64,000 nucleotides of DNA from Cohnella pontilimi. Lineage in GTDB: Bacteria; Bacillota; Bacilli; Paenibacillales; Paenibacillaceae. Each line of letters begins with the position of its first letter. Position 1 is the stretch's first letter. Below, in pieces: positions 29,827 through 38,555 of the stretch. Location of the stretch: NCBI RefSeq assembly GCF_005049045.1, contig NZ_SUPK01000001.1, positions 310,001 to 374,000 on the forward strand. Direction: 5' to 3'. The position numbers were made by a program, and so were the translations under genes. The notes under the pieces are model-generated. The model was not told the DNA's origin. It saw nothing but the letters and a program-made list of their open reading frames with translations, and ran no database searches.

Positions 29827-31005
29827 TTGGAAGAACCATCGAATAAGAAAAAGCGGAAGATGAATCCGGTTATTCTAGTGCTTGGCCTCGTGAGTTTGTT
29901 TACCGATCTTTCCAGCAATATGATCGTACCGATTCTGCCGATCTATCTGACGACTGTTTTGCATGTGCAGATTGGATCCATTGGCATTATTGAAGGAATT
30001 GCCGAAAGTACCGCAAGCATATTGAAGTTGTTGTCCGGTTGGATAACAGATCGCACGCGAAAGCACAAGCTTTTAATGTTGATGGGATACGGATTGTCCA
30101 ACTTAACCAAACCATTTTTTGCGATGAGCGGCACCTGGAGTCAGGTGTTGCTCATTCGATTTGCAGATCGGTTTGGGAAAGGAATCCGAACATCGCCACG
30201 GGATGCATTACTTGCCGATTCCACCACGAAAGAGGAGAGGGGAAAGGCATTCGGGTTTCGGCGTTCGATGGATGCGTTAGGAGCTGCCCTCGGTCCTTTG
30301 GCGGCTTTTGGTGTACTGGCGGTATTTACGAACAATTATCGGCTTGTTTTTTGGCTGTCCGTGATTCCGGGAGTGATCGCCGTGGCGCTTATCCTCATTT
30401 TTTTAAAAGACAAAAAACAAGAAGGCAATGGAAATCACGCGAGCATCCCCCGGATTCGTTTTCGGAATATGAGTCGACGGTTTATATGGTTTACTTTGAT
30501 TTCAACTTTGTTTACGGTCGGAAATTTCTCCGATGCTTTCTTAGCGCTGCGTGCGCAAGATACGGGAATGAATGCGGCGCTCGTGCCACTTGCTTTTTTT
30601 GCTTTTAACATGACCAGCAGTATTTTTTCGATGCCGATCGGGATGTTGTCGGATCGTATTGGCCGGAGACCGGTACTTATTTCGGGGTTTGCGATTTTTG
30701 CGTTAATTTATTTTGGATTTGGCAGGGCAAACAGCGTGAAATGGATCTGGATTTTGTTCATTTTGTACGGCCTTTATTATGCTTTTACCGAGGGGATCCA
30801 AAAGGCATATATCGCTGACATTGTACCGCAAGGGCAGCGAGGAATGGCCATGGGAACTTATAATGCGATGATCGGTATCGCCACATTGCCGGCCAGTGTT
30901 ATGGCAGGATACTTATGGGAAACGTTCGGTCCTGTGGTTGCTTTTAGTACTAGCAGCGCGATTGCCATATCTGCAGCGGTGTTGATGATTGTGCTCCGTA
31001 TTTGA
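29827..31005 (+). CDS. MFS transporter
   Basis: 392 residues, about 11-12 hydrophobic segments. The loop 2-3 signature appears as SGWITDRTRKHKLLMLMGYG, and a second copy, IGMLSDRIGRRPVLISG, lies between helices 8 and 9. RFADRFGKGIRTSPRDALLADS is the motif of the exporter-like subgroup of uncharacterised drug/solute MFS proteins (residues RFADRFGKGIRTSPRD). The TTG start at 29827 has gggaggaag 7 bases upstream; the next ATG (29860) would cut off only a charged N-tail and lacks a site. Substrate unknown. Confidence 0.8.
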   Translation: MEEPSNKKKRKMNPVILVLGLVSLFTDLSSNMIVPILPIYLTTVLHVQIGSIGIIEGIAESTASILKLLSGWITDRTRKHKLLMLMGYGLSNLTKPFFAMSGTWSQVLLIRFADRFGKGIRTSPRDALLADSTTKEERGKAFGFRRSMDALGAALGPLAAFGVLAVFTNNYRLVFWLSVIPGVIAVALILIFLKDKKQEGNGNHASIPRIRFRNMSRRFIWFTLISTLFTVGNFSDAFLALRAQDTGMNAALVPLAFFAFNMTSSIFSMPIGMLSDRIGRRPVLISGFAIFALIYFGFGRANSVKWIWILFILYGLYYAFTEGIQKAYIADIVPQGQRGMAMGTYNAMIGIATLPASVMAGYLWETFGPVVAFSTSSAIAISAAVLMIVLRI

Positions 31006-31101
31006 AAGACTCCACGAAAAGTGTGGAAGATCTGCATAAGTTCTCGACATTTGCAGTGTAAACTGGCTGTGAAAGGTGTGAAATAGAGGAGGTATTAACT
31101 A

Positions 31102-31506
31102 ATGAAGATGAAGCTGGTTTCATTCGTAATATTTTGTTCATTTATACTTGCGCCAACTATTGCCTCTGCTGAAGTGACCGACGGTAATGTCGGATACGGA
31201 TTTACCACCGGGCGATTCTGGGCCACAATGGACGCGGTTATAGGGCTGATCAGCGCGATCCTCGCTGGGCTGTCTCTGGCCCGTTCCGCTGGTCGTTTCG
31301 GTACCGGCAGCGGGCGACGCGGGGCCGTCGTGGCCATGGTGGTGGGGCTGATCGTCATTGTCTACGCTGGGGTGCATGTGACCTTATTTCCTGGTGGTCC
31401 CGGCACCGGTGACGGGCGAGTCGGGGCCATCTTTGCCATAGTGTTGGGGCTGATTAGCATGTTCATCGCTGGGATAACGCTGGCCGGTTCGCGTCGTACC
31501 GGCTGA
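31102..31506 (+). CDS. DUF6223-family membrane protein
   Basis: 134 residues with an N-terminal signal-like segment ending TIASA, then two repeated glycine-rich units: TTGRFWATMDAVIGLISAILAG plus GRRGAVVAMVVGLI (first) and GDGRVGAIFAIVLGLIS (second). I recognise the DUF6223 pattern (arginine/glycine turn followed by AxxVxGLI), a family best known from actinobacteria. Function unknown. aggaggt lies 8 bases before the ATG. From about 31185 to 31500 its GC content is visibly higher than that of both neighbours, hinting at a transferred gene. Confidence 0.65.
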   Translation: MKMKLVSFVIFCSFILAPTIASAEVTDGNVGYGFTTGRFWATMDAVIGLISAILAGLSLARSAGRFGTGSGRRGAVVAMVVGLIVIVYAGVHVTLFPGGPGTGDGRVGAIFAIVLGLISMFIAGITLAGSRRTG

Positions 31507-31579
31507 CCCTCAATTTTCTCCGATATATTTTCGATATAGAACTCATGCAACAAGTCTGTTATCAAAAGGGGATAGGCGT

Positions 31580-31972
31580 ATGAAACGAATTGTAATAAAT
31601 ATATTAAATATTATTGGAGTTATAGGAAATGTTCTCATGATAGGAACAGGGCTTGTTTTTTTATACCTCGAAGATAATGCAGATTTTCTGAAATATTTGG
31701 ATGAAAGTTGGAGTAAAAGCCAAAATGATTATACACTTGATCAGTTGAGTCAAGCAGGGATGATGTTTGTTCTCCCTGGAATCATTGGCCTTATACTAGG
31801 GATACTGGCTATTTATTTGTTGAAAAGCAATCGGAATCAGAAGCTTGTAGGATGGATGCTAATAATATTATCAGTCGTCAGCTGTTTTATTTCGTTGTTC
31901 GCTGCCATACCAAATATATTCTTTATTATCGCAGGGATCATAATATTGGTCGGAAATCCAAAGAAAATATAA
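31580..31972 (+). CDS. DUF4064-type small membrane protein
   Basis: 130 residues with four hydrophobic segments (INIIGVIGNVLMIGTGLVFLYL region, MMFVLPGIIGLILGILAIYLL region, MLIILSVVSCFISLFAAI, IFFIIAGIIILVG). The layout and the closing IAGIIILVGNPK resemble DUF4064 proteins of Bacillales. Function unknown. aaaagggg precedes the ATG by 8 bases. The coding sequence is AT-rich, in contrast to the preceding gene. A GC-rich terminator follows 18 bases after the stop. Confidence 0.65.
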   Translation: MKRIVINILNIIGVIGNVLMIGTGLVFLYLEDNADFLKYLDESWSKSQNDYTLDQLSQAGMMFVLPGIIGLILGILAIYLLKSNRNQKLVGWMLIILSVVSCFISLFAAIPNIFFIIAGIIILVGNPKKI

Positions 31973-31989
31973 GCATGGCTCAGTATGAT

Positions 31990-32071
31990 CCGCGCTGTTG
32001 CGCGGTTTTTTGTTTTATGAATGCAAGTTCATGCCATTCAGCCAGGACATGAACTTGCATTGTTTCCCGAC
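31990..32071 (+). repeat. terminator plus inverted/direct module repeat (family R, copy 1)
   Basis: Hairpin CCGCGC-tgtt-GCGCGG with T-run (31990-32011) terminates the preceding gene. Nine bases later an inverted module begins with ATGCAAGTTCATG (32021-32033) and pairs with CATGAACTTGCAT (32048-32060), followed by TGTTTCCCGACTGA. The same terminator-plus-module arrangement recurs at 46902-47030 with compensated base changes. The outer direct modules seen there are missing here. Confidence 0.6.
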
Positions 32072-32076
32072 TGACC

Positions 32077-32553
32077 TTAGGCTGCTTTCTTTTTTCCTCG
32101 CTCGCCCCAGGGTTTGAAAACGGAGATCACATAAAGGGCAAATAGCGAGATCATTTGCAACACGGCTCCCACTAACAAACGGTGGTTGTTCACGTCAAGC
32201 CGGGAACCTCCATCCGCAATGTCTCCTTCTACGATCGTTACGCCTTTCAAAGTCAATTGATAAATCGCGATCAATCCGATTCCGATCACCACGATCGAGA
32301 GCAGCTGCTTAGCGATGATCCAGTTAAATCGAAACAACCCCCAGCGGGTCAGGACGGCCAATACTCCTCCCGACAAAATCGCGACTAACGTCGTCGTTCT
32401 GAGCGGTCCCGCAGCCAGGATATGCATGCTTCGATAGACCGATACGACGAGATCACGATCTTGCGTATTCGGAAGAACGAGGGTCAGCAGTTTCGAAGCT
32501 TTCCAAGCGGGATAGGCGCTGGCGGTCGTGGCCTCCAGGATACTATCACACAT
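32077..32553 (-). pseudogene. 5'-truncated DUF-type membrane protein
   Basis: About 158 residues remain, with three hydrophobic segments (TTTLVAILSGGVLAVLT, QLLSIVVIGIGLIAIY, VLQMISLFALYVISVFKPWG). The closing SVFKPWGERGKKK and RWGLFRFNWIIAK are typical of a family of ~4-helix integral membrane proteins. The first helix expected in that family is missing. The frame runs directly into a perfect 15-bp hairpin (32559-32597), the only ATG is at 32553, and no ribosome binding site is present. I read it as cut at its start, probably not expressed. Confidence 0.55.
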
Positions 32554-32558
32554 TGAAC

Positions 32559-32597
32559 AATAAAAGCTGCTGACCAAGGCGATCAGCAGCTTTTATT
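32559..32597. terminator. bidirectional terminator-like hairpin
   Basis: Perfect 15-bp arms, AATAAAAGCTGCTGA (32559-32573) and TCAGCAGCTTTTATT (32583-32597), 9-base loop. It lies at the broken 5' end of the membrane-protein remnant and marks a junction. Confidence 0.75.
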
Positions 32598-32720
32598 CAG
32601 CGAACGCATCAATTCGAGCTCTAAGCGAATCATTCAACGTCATAAGCTTTAAGGTATGGAATTCGGAAAAAAAACGCATATTGTCAATAGTAAGCAAATT
32701 TCCACAGAAGGTGATAAAGT

Positions 32721-32933
32721 ATGGGTAAAGTCGCGTTGACACTAGTGATCGTCGGGGCACTGAATTGGCTTCTCGTCGGTTTGTTTGAGTGGGACCTGGT
32801 CTCAGCGTTGCTCGGAGGAGATTCTCATCGGGAATCCTCTTGGTTCAGTCGAATTGTTTATATCTTAGTCGGACTTAGCGGGTTGTACTGCATCAGATTC
32901 TTATTCACGGATGATGCACGTGCAAAAACGTAA
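32721..32933 (+). CDS. DUF378-family small membrane protein
   Basis: 70 residues: VALTLVIVGALNWLLVGLF is the first helix with the diagnostic GALNWLLVGLF motif of DUF378, FSRIVYILVGLSGLY the second. Such proteins are short two-helix membrane proteins of unknown role, common in Bacillales. gaaggtgataaag precedes the ATG by a suitable distance. Monocistronic; no terminator seen. Confidence 0.8.
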   Translation: MGKVALTLVIVGALNWLLVGLFEWDLVSALLGGDSHRESSWFSRIVYILVGLSGLYCIRFLFTDDARAKT

Positions 32934-33093
32934 AAAAGGGAGCCGGTACGTCGCTAGTCGCTAATTGTAGGATTTGACGCTACCGGAAAGAATTACAGTG
33001 ATAAAACTAATTATATGTAAAGAAATGCCCATTACACGATAGGTGATGGGCCAATTTTGTCTAATTCAATTTCACGATCTGATTGATGTTTGA

Positions 33094-33131
33094 CGACACA
33101 AAAGCAGGGACATTGTCGCTAGTTGAGCCCA
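33094..33131 (+). repeat. solo module of repeat family A
   Basis: CGACACAAAAGCAGGGACAT followed by TGTCGC matches the direct modules at 33998 and 44943. It is followed at once by CTAGTTGAGCCCA, a string also found at about 45000 after the second full copy. This suggests a shared adjoining sequence from the same element. Confidence 0.65.
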
Positions 33132-33137
33132 CGCGTG

Positions 33138-33146
33138 TGCTATAAT
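33138..33146 (+). promoter_or_regulatory. extended -10 promoter for the DinB gene
   Basis: TGCTATAAT is a perfect extended -10 box, 31 bases before the ATG at 33178. No properly spaced -35 is present, which an extended -10 tolerates. It abuts the solo repeat module. Confidence 0.65.
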
Positions 33147-33177
33147 TTTCTATATCTCCATAGAGAGGGGACCACGC

Positions 33178-33687
33178 ATGAACCAAAGACCGTCAGAAGA
33201 AGAATACGCCGGGGACTTCGGCGAGTATATCCGGTTGGTGCCGGAAGGCAACATCATCGACATTCTGCTCACCCAGGAAAAGCAAACGACCGAGCTGCTG
33301 GCATCGTTGACCGAAAGCAAGGGCGCGTATCGGTATGCGGAAGGAAAATGGACGGTGAAAGAAGTCGTGGGCCACATCGCGGACGGGGAACGCGTTATGA
33401 CCTACCGCCTACTCCGGTTCGCAAGAGGGGATCAGACGCCTCTGTCCGGTTTCGACCAGGAATTGTTCATGCCTCCTTTCGAAAGCTGGACAATCGCGCA
33501 ATTGGCCGAAGACTACCGGGCCGTACGGCAATCGACGATCACGCTGCTGCGCGGGTTGCCGGCGGAGGCGTGGTCCCGCAAGGGCACAGCCAACAACGTA
33601 AGCATTACGGCGCGCGCCCTCGCGTACGGCATCGCGGGACACGAACTTCATCACATGGGGGTCATCCGAAATCGGTACTTGAGTTAA
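33178..33687 (+). CDS. DinB-family protein
   Basis: 169 residues with the DinB/YfiT four-helix-bundle pattern: WTVKEVVGHIADGERVMTYR holds the first His ligand, and GIAGHELHHMGVIRNRYL holds the C-terminal HxxxHH-type His ligands for the divalent metal. Enzymes of this fold include bacillithiol transferases; this member cannot be assigned a substrate. gagagggg lies upstream of the ATG and an extended -10 promoter further up. The gene is GC-richer than the surrounding repeat-filled spacers. Confidence 0.85.
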   Translation: MNQRPSEEEYAGDFGEYIRLVPEGNIIDILLTQEKQTTELLASLTESKGAYRYAEGKWTVKEVVGHIADGERVMTYRLLRFARGDQTPLSGFDQELFMPPFESWTIAQLAEDYRAVRQSTITLLRGLPAEAWSRKGTANNVSITARALAYGIAGHELHHMGVIRNRYLS

Positions 33688-33875
33688 GTACTGGGGATTC
33701 TCTGAGAGAGATATTAATTTAATTGAGTTATCAAAGGCATGTATTATGTACAATTCATTTTTCAAAACACTGCTTGTTGACTAACAGACCGTGGACGATG
33801 TGGAGACAAATAAGAAAATAGAACAAGTTCTTGCGATTTAACAGATCATTTTCTTGAGAACCGTTTCATGTCTAA
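33688..33875. other. spacer without recognisable gene
   Basis: Part of the 432-base gap between the DinB gene and ppx. This first stretch is AT-rich with no credible coding frame or hairpin. The remainder of the gap (33876-34020) is a structured repeat, followed by a short GC-richer tail. Confidence 0.5.
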
Positions 33876-34020
33876 CGACACAAAAGTGGGGACATAACTG
33901 AACGCTCTAAAGCTTGAGAAATCAAGCTTTTTTGTTTTTATGTCCTAACGTTTGTGTCGCGGACAGACGACACAAATGTTGGGACATTGTAATCAAACGA
34001 CACAAAAGTAAGGACATTGT
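33876..34020 (+). repeat. 145-bp structured repeat, family A copy 1
   Basis: Four modules of the form CGACACAAA-variable core-GACAT: direct at 33876, inverted at 33940-33959, direct at 33968 and direct at 33998. Between the first two lies the terminator-like hairpin AAAGCTTGA-gaaa-TCAAGCTTT with a long T-run (about 33910-33938). The inverted and following direct module are separated by 8 bases and pair over 20 positions (18 exact, 2 G-U type). Copy 2 at 44821-44965 has the same length and module spacing but about 23 base differences, concentrated in the module cores. Confidence 0.8.
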
Positions 34021-34119
34021 TGCGAGTTGCGCTCGCTTGGCATGAAAAAGAGCGCCGATGCAGAGAAATTGCTCGAAGCCGTCAAATTGATCTGAAGTTG
34101 ATCGGACCTGACGGAAAGG

Positions 34120-35652
34120 TCAGATCTCTAACTTAAGGATCGGATCCAATCCCCATATCTTTTTAAAGTCTTTCATAAGTGCTTTGACCTCCATTTGTTC
34201 AAGAGGCAAGGGATGCTGTGCTTCAACCGTCATTTCCAGGCGACGGCCGGCTACCGCTACGTCCATCTTCGTGATTGCTTGCGATTCACTGCGGTCTAAA
34301 GCGGAAGAAAGTTGAAGCAATGCGCCGAGTTTCGTGATCAGTTCATAATCCCCATCCAACAACAAAGAACGATAGGGTTTAAGCTTTTGCCGTAATTGAT
34401 TTGTTCCACGGAATGAGGCAATTCCCGCTGTTATCAGCATGTGCCGATGCGAGAGTCCCTTCAAATTGTTATGAAGAAGAATGTAGAATGTATGATCGGC
34501 GATGTTGTTGAAATCAATGACGCCGCCGATTCGATATAGTTGAGCTGCGGCATCCAACATTTGCCGGGAGAAGGCGGGCAGTTGATGTAGAGCGACTAGA
34601 CGGTCAAAAAGTACCAATGACAACTTGCTTACTTGGCGAAGATGATCTTCGGGTGCGGTCTGGTATAACGCCTTTAAATTCCGCAGACTTTCTTCAAGTA
34701 CTTGGTCTTCGGAATCCCATCGCAGATGGGGGAGGCATGTCTCATAGAATAAACCGTCGCGCAAGCCTGCGCCGCATACAGTTAATTGAGAAGCGGAGGT
34801 TTGGCGGAACACACCGAGAAGCAACGCTAAACCCGGGACAATAACATCGGCTCTGTCCTTGGAAATACCGGATAGTTTCCGCCGCTTTTCCGCAGGTATG
34901 CGGGCCAGTTGTTCCAGTGTATCGGATATCTGCGATTCGCTTAACTGATAACCGTGCAAGAGAGGAAAAGGGTACCCGGATTGGCTTTTATGAACTTTGG
35001 CAAGAGCCCGTACGGTGCCTCCCAATCCGATGAGAGGCAAATCGGGGTTCATGCGGATCCATTTCTGTTTGCTCAGAAGGCGGCGGATCTCGGATTGAAT
35101 GTTGGAGAGCACCGAGGGAGACACAGGATTTTCACCGGCGGCAAACCGGACAGAAGTGTTCACGGAGCCTATTGGAAGCGATATTACGGAACTGAGCCGT
35201 CTATTGTGCAACAGACTGACCTCCGTGCTTCCTCCTCCGATATCCACGACATATCCATCGGATATAGGCAGCGAGCCCAGCATGGCAATGCTTCCGATGC
35301 GCGCCTCATCCGCTCCGCTTAATATTTCTACTTGGATTCCGGTAGTATCAAACAAATATTTAACGATATCATCCCTGTTCACGGATTGCCGAATTGCAGC
35401 GGTAGCTACCGCACGAATGGTGGCTGCCCTGTGCTTTTCGCATATTCTAATAAAATTCAAGAGTACCTGTGAGAGCTCCATTATTGCGTCCTGGCTGAGG
35501 TTGCCTGTTGCTGATAGGCGCTGGCTCAGCCTTGCCGGCCACCGGCCTTGATCGATCGCCTTATAGGCGCCTTTATCATTGATTTTGTAAACGGTAAGTC
35601 GAACGGTATTGGAGCCGATATCAATTATTCCTGTCACTTCGCTGGTTGACAT
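34120..35652 (-). CDS. ppx: exopolyphosphatase / Ppx-GppA phosphatase
   Basis: 510 residues of the Ppx/GppA family, ASKHA fold: GIIDIGSNTVRLTVY (phosphate-1), SGADEARIGS, VVDIGGGSTEVSLL (phosphate-2), and IGLGGTVRALAKVH. After residue ~310 there is an HD-like helical C-terminal part (LYRIGGVIDFNNIADHTFYI), as in long Ppx proteins. It hydrolyses terminal phosphate from polyphosphate or pppGpp in the cytoplasm. ATG 35652 has GGAGGG 9 bases upstream; the frame extends to 35739 without a site. It is divergent from ppk with a 132-base spacer, so polyphosphate synthesis and breakdown genes are paired. Confidence 0.9.
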   Translation of the reverse strand: MSTSEVTGIIDIGSNTVRLTVYKINDKGAYKAIDQGRWPARLSQRLSATGNLSQDAIMELSQVLLNFIRICEKHRAATIRAVATAAIRQSVNRDDIVKYLFDTTGIQVEILSGADEARIGSIAMLGSLPISDGYVVDIGGGSTEVSLLHNRRLSSVISLPIGSVNTSVRFAAGENPVSPSVLSNIQSEIRRLLSKQKWIRMNPDLPLIGLGGTVRALAKVHKSQSGYPFPLLHGYQLSESQISDTLEQLARIPAEKRRKLSGISKDRADVIVPGLALLLGVFRQTSASQLTVCGAGLRDGLFYETCLPHLRWDSEDQVLEESLRNLKALYQTAPEDHLRQVSKLSLVLFDRLVALHQLPAFSRQMLDAAAQLYRIGGVIDFNNIADHTFYILLHNNLKGLSHRHMLITAGIASFRGTNQLRQKLKPYRSLLLDGDYELITKLGALLQLSSALDRSESQAITKMDVAVAGRRLEMTVEAQHPLPLEQMEVKALMKDFKKIWGLDPILKLEI

Positions 35653-35784
35653 GTATGTGGATCCCTCCACAAGCAGTTTAGCCGACGAACAAATCGTATA
35701 TGCTAATAAGTGTCCGCGTTTGTTAGTTAAAGCATACAAACTTGAAGGGAGAATAATTGACGGTGGCTGCCGGCAGTGGAACCC

Positions 35785-37836
35785 ATGAAAAAATATATTA
35801 ACCGTGAATTAAGCTGGATCGAATTTAACAAGAGGGTGTTGGAGGAAGCTGAGGATCCTACAACTCCTTTATTGGACAGGCTCCAGTTTTTATCTATTGT
35901 GTCCAGCAATCTTGATGAGTTCATGAGTGTGCGAGTGGCGGGTATTAAAGATCAAATAAAGGCGGGATACAAGACACCCGATTTTACAGGATATACGCCG
36001 CATGGACTGTTAAAAAGAATAATGAGGCGCACCTCCCGTCTGGTACACAGTCAATATAAGATCTACCGTGACCTGATGGGCGAGCTGTCCAATGAAGGTA
36101 TTGTGCAGGTTTCATGGAGCGAACTTACCGGCGATCAGAAGAGATGGATGGAAGACTATTTTCAGGAAATCGTCTATCCTGTATTGACACCTATGGCGGT
36201 TGATGTAAGCCGTCCATTTCCTCTCGTACATAATAGAGAGCTCTACCTGGCGGTTATACTTTGTCATTCCGAGCGGCAAGAGGTTACGGAGGAAGATTCG
36301 GTATTCGCCATTGTCCAGGTCCCCTCGATTCTTCCGCGAACCATTCCGGTACCTGGGATTCTGAGCAGCCGGAAGCACCATTTCCTTCTCTTGGAAGATC
36401 TTATTAAGGAGCAAATAGGCCTGTTATTCAGCGGTTACTCAACCGATAGCGTCCACGCTTTTCGGGTAACCCGCAATGCCGATCTGGACCTGAATGAAGA
36501 GGGTGCCGAGGATTTGCTTGAAGAGTTGGAAAAAGAACTGCGCCGCCGCCGGAGAGGGTTTCCGGTCCGCCTGGAAGTTGAGATTGGAATGCCCCGCCAC
36601 GCTATGACGCGGCTCATGGATGAATTGGAAGTTGAGGGGGATGTTTTCTTCAATGACGGTCCGCTTGACTTGACCTTTCTTTCAAAATTAGCGGGCAGTC
36701 TTCTGAATTTCGATCCATTGCGCTATCGCCCTATAGAGCCGGTATACCCTGCGGAATTCAAAAGGGGAGAGGACGTACTTTCTGTGGTTAGGAAGCGGGA
36801 TGTGCTGGTTTACCATCCGTACGAATCCTTCGAGGTTGTAAATGATTTTATATGGGAAGCTGCTGAGGACCCGGATGTGCTTGCGATCAAAATGACGTTG
36901 TATCGGGTAAATGTCAATTCCGAGCTTCTTCTGGCTTTGGCGAAAGCCGCGGAGTCAGGGAAACAGGTAACTGCTGTCGTAGAGATTAAGGCCAGATTTG
37001 ACGAGGCGCGGAACATTGCCTGGGCGCGTCAACTGGAGAAAGCCGGTTGTCACGTCGTCTACGGTTTGGTCGGGTTAAAAACGCATGCGAAAATCACGCT
37101 GGTTGTCCGCAAGGAAGGTGGCAGGCTCCGGCGCTACGTTCATGTCGGAACGGGCAATTATAACGAAAATACGGCCAAGGTTTATACCGATGCCGGGCTG
37201 TTTACATCCAACGAGGATATTGGAGCCGACGCGACCGCGCTTTTCAACGAGATGACCGGATATTCGACACCTCATGATTGGCGTTCGTTTGCCGTTGCAC
37301 CGACAGGGTTGAAGCCAAAGCTGTTTCAGCTTATCGATCGTGAAATCCAGCATGCTTTGGCCGGTAAGCCTGCACGTATCACCGCGAAAATGAATTCTTT
37401 GTCCCACAAGGAGATGGTCGACAAATTATATGAAGCTTCACAAGCGGGTGTGCAAATCGAGCTCATCGTTCGAGGAATTTGCTGTCTGCGGCCGGGCGTT
37501 CCAGGATTGAGCGACAATATTCGGGTGATCAGCATTGTGGACCGTTTTTTGGAGCACTCGCGATTGCTTGTGGTATCGGGGCACGGCGAGGAAGAAGTAT
37601 ATTTATCCAGTGCGGATTGGATGACGCGGAATTTAGTCCGTAGGGTGGAATTGTTATGTCCTGTCTATGATCCGCGACTGCGGAGGATGCTGATCAGGTT
37701 GCTCGACATTATGCTGCATGACAATGTAAAGGCCAGGCAGCTGCTGGCCAAAGGCGGTTATAGGCGAGTGACGGATTCTGTGACGTCTGTGCGCAGCCAA
37801 TTGCTGGCCATGGATCTTGATACTTGGAAAACCTAG
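35785..37836 (+). CDS. ppk: polyphosphate kinase 1
   Basis: 683 residues, the usual length. The N-terminus YINRELSWIEFNKRVLEEA is diagnostic. The two catalytic His residues sit in LKTHAKITLV (His434) and FLEHSRLLVV (His591), matching E. coli His435 and His592. IKMTLYRVN and HVGTGNYNENTAKVYTD are further PPK1 signatures. It makes polyphosphate from ATP. The start is uncertain: ATG 35785 and GTG 35776 both lack a good ribosome binding site, and an in-frame stop at 35758 limits the choice. Divergent from ppx. Confidence 0.93.
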   Translation: MKKYINRELSWIEFNKRVLEEAEDPTTPLLDRLQFLSIVSSNLDEFMSVRVAGIKDQIKAGYKTPDFTGYTPHGLLKRIMRRTSRLVHSQYKIYRDLMGELSNEGIVQVSWSELTGDQKRWMEDYFQEIVYPVLTPMAVDVSRPFPLVHNRELYLAVILCHSERQEVTEEDSVFAIVQVPSILPRTIPVPGILSSRKHHFLLLEDLIKEQIGLLFSGYSTDSVHAFRVTRNADLDLNEEGAEDLLEELEKELRRRRRGFPVRLEVEIGMPRHAMTRLMDELEVEGDVFFNDGPLDLTFLSKLAGSLLNFDPLRYRPIEPVYPAEFKRGEDVLSVVRKRDVLVYHPYESFEVVNDFIWEAAEDPDVLAIKMTLYRVNVNSELLLALAKAAESGKQVTAVVEIKARFDEARNIAWARQLEKAGCHVVYGLVGLKTHAKITLVVRKEGGRLRRYVHVGTGNYNENTAKVYTDAGLFTSNEDIGADATALFNEMTGYSTPHDWRSFAVAPTGLKPKLFQLIDREIQHALAGKPARITAKMNSLSHKEMVDKLYEASQAGVQIELIVRGICCLRPGVPGLSDNIRVISIVDRFLEHSRLLVVSGHGEEEVYLSSADWMTRNLVRRVELLCPVYDPRLRRMLIRLLDIMLHDNVKARQLLAKGGYRRVTDSVTSVRSQLLAMDLDTWKT

Positions 37837-38008
37837 TTACGGTCGGATCTAGGTCAGCTTTCCCGTCGGCGTGACGGCATTCGGTTTGCTAAGAAACGGG
37901 AAACACGCTGAATCAGCCCCCATGTGATACTGTATTTAATAGGTATACAATTATCGTTATTTTCTGGACTTTGCATGTCCGACATTACACGTTCCCCCCG
38001 TGTCGAGA

Positions 38009-38233
38009 TTAGCGCAGTTTTGCAAAAGAGATCCAGCTGAGAGGGTTCGTCCTAGATTTTTTGCCTTTTTCCCTGAGTAAATGCATAAATTGCCCGAGGA
38101 AAGATTCCCACTTCGGAGCGACTTCCTTTTTGGCATCCTGATTTTCCAAGACAGCATGTATGCTTTGATTTAACGCGATTTCAAGATGGCTTAACGCTTG
38201 TCTTAAATGATGGTCGATACTTTCCTCGTGCAC
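38009..38233 (-). CDS. small hypothetical protein of the ATPase locus
   Basis: 74 residues, GTG start at 38233 with GGAG about 11 bases upstream. Predicted mainly helical (SIDHHLRQALSHLEIALNQSIHAVLENQ), charged, no membrane segment. It follows the DUF5132 gene by 33 bases in the same direction, so it probably belongs to the leftward P-type ATPase operon. No family recognised; it could be a spurious frame, but the ribosome site and amphipathic helix favour a real gene. Confidence 0.45.
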   Translation of the reverse strand: MHEESIDHHLRQALSHLEIALNQSIHAVLENQDAKKEVAPKWESFLGQFMHLLREKGKKSRTNPLSWISFAKLR

Positions 38234-38266
38234 TTTATGATCAGCTCCAATTGTGGTAATGGACTA

Positions 38267-38512
38267 TCAGGGTTCGGACATGATTTCACGGTCCAGCTTT
38301 TTTCTCATTCGTTCGAACTGCGCTTCCGCGACAATGTCCTCTGCTTCCTCACGAATGATTTGTGCCGCGTACTTGACACGGCCTGCCAATCCCGCAAATG
38401 CTTGAATCCCTTCAGAGGCTAGAGGCTTTAGGATGGGAAGGAGAGTAGAGGCTGCCAGTCCTAATGCAGCGCCGACAATTAGTCTTTCCACGTTACGTTC
38501 CATATTGTGCAT
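38267..38512 (-). CDS. DUF5132-type small membrane-associated protein
   Basis: 81 residues from ATG 38512 (GGGAGGTGAA directly before it); ATG 38503 is the alternative. NVERLIVGAALGLAASTLLPIL is one glycine/alanine-rich helix, followed by GRVKYAAQIIREEAEDIVAEAQFER, quoted here only as GRVKYAAQIIREEAED, an acidic amphipathic helix. This matches the DUF5132 pattern. The gene lies 43 bases after the large P-type ATPase gene and is probably cotranscribed with it. Function unknown; a membrane-anchored accessory to the ATPase is an inference from position. Confidence 0.6.
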   Translation of the reverse strand: MHNMERNVERLIVGAALGLAASTLLPILKPLASEGIQAFAGLAGRVKYAAQIIREEAEDIVAEAQFERMRKKLDREIMSEP

Positions 38513-38555
38513 TTCACCTCCCTCTGATGTGGATTCATAAAATCCTATGCCGCAA

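Noticed and set aside
33123..33722. 199-codon plus-strand frame over the DinB gene
   Set aside because: Arg/His-rich out-of-frame reading; the DinB frame has the metal-binding motifs and ribosome site.
33876..34020. CRISPR-like array because of regularly spaced modules
   Set aside because: Only four modules with mixed orientation, variable cores and unequal spacing, no spacers and no cas genes.
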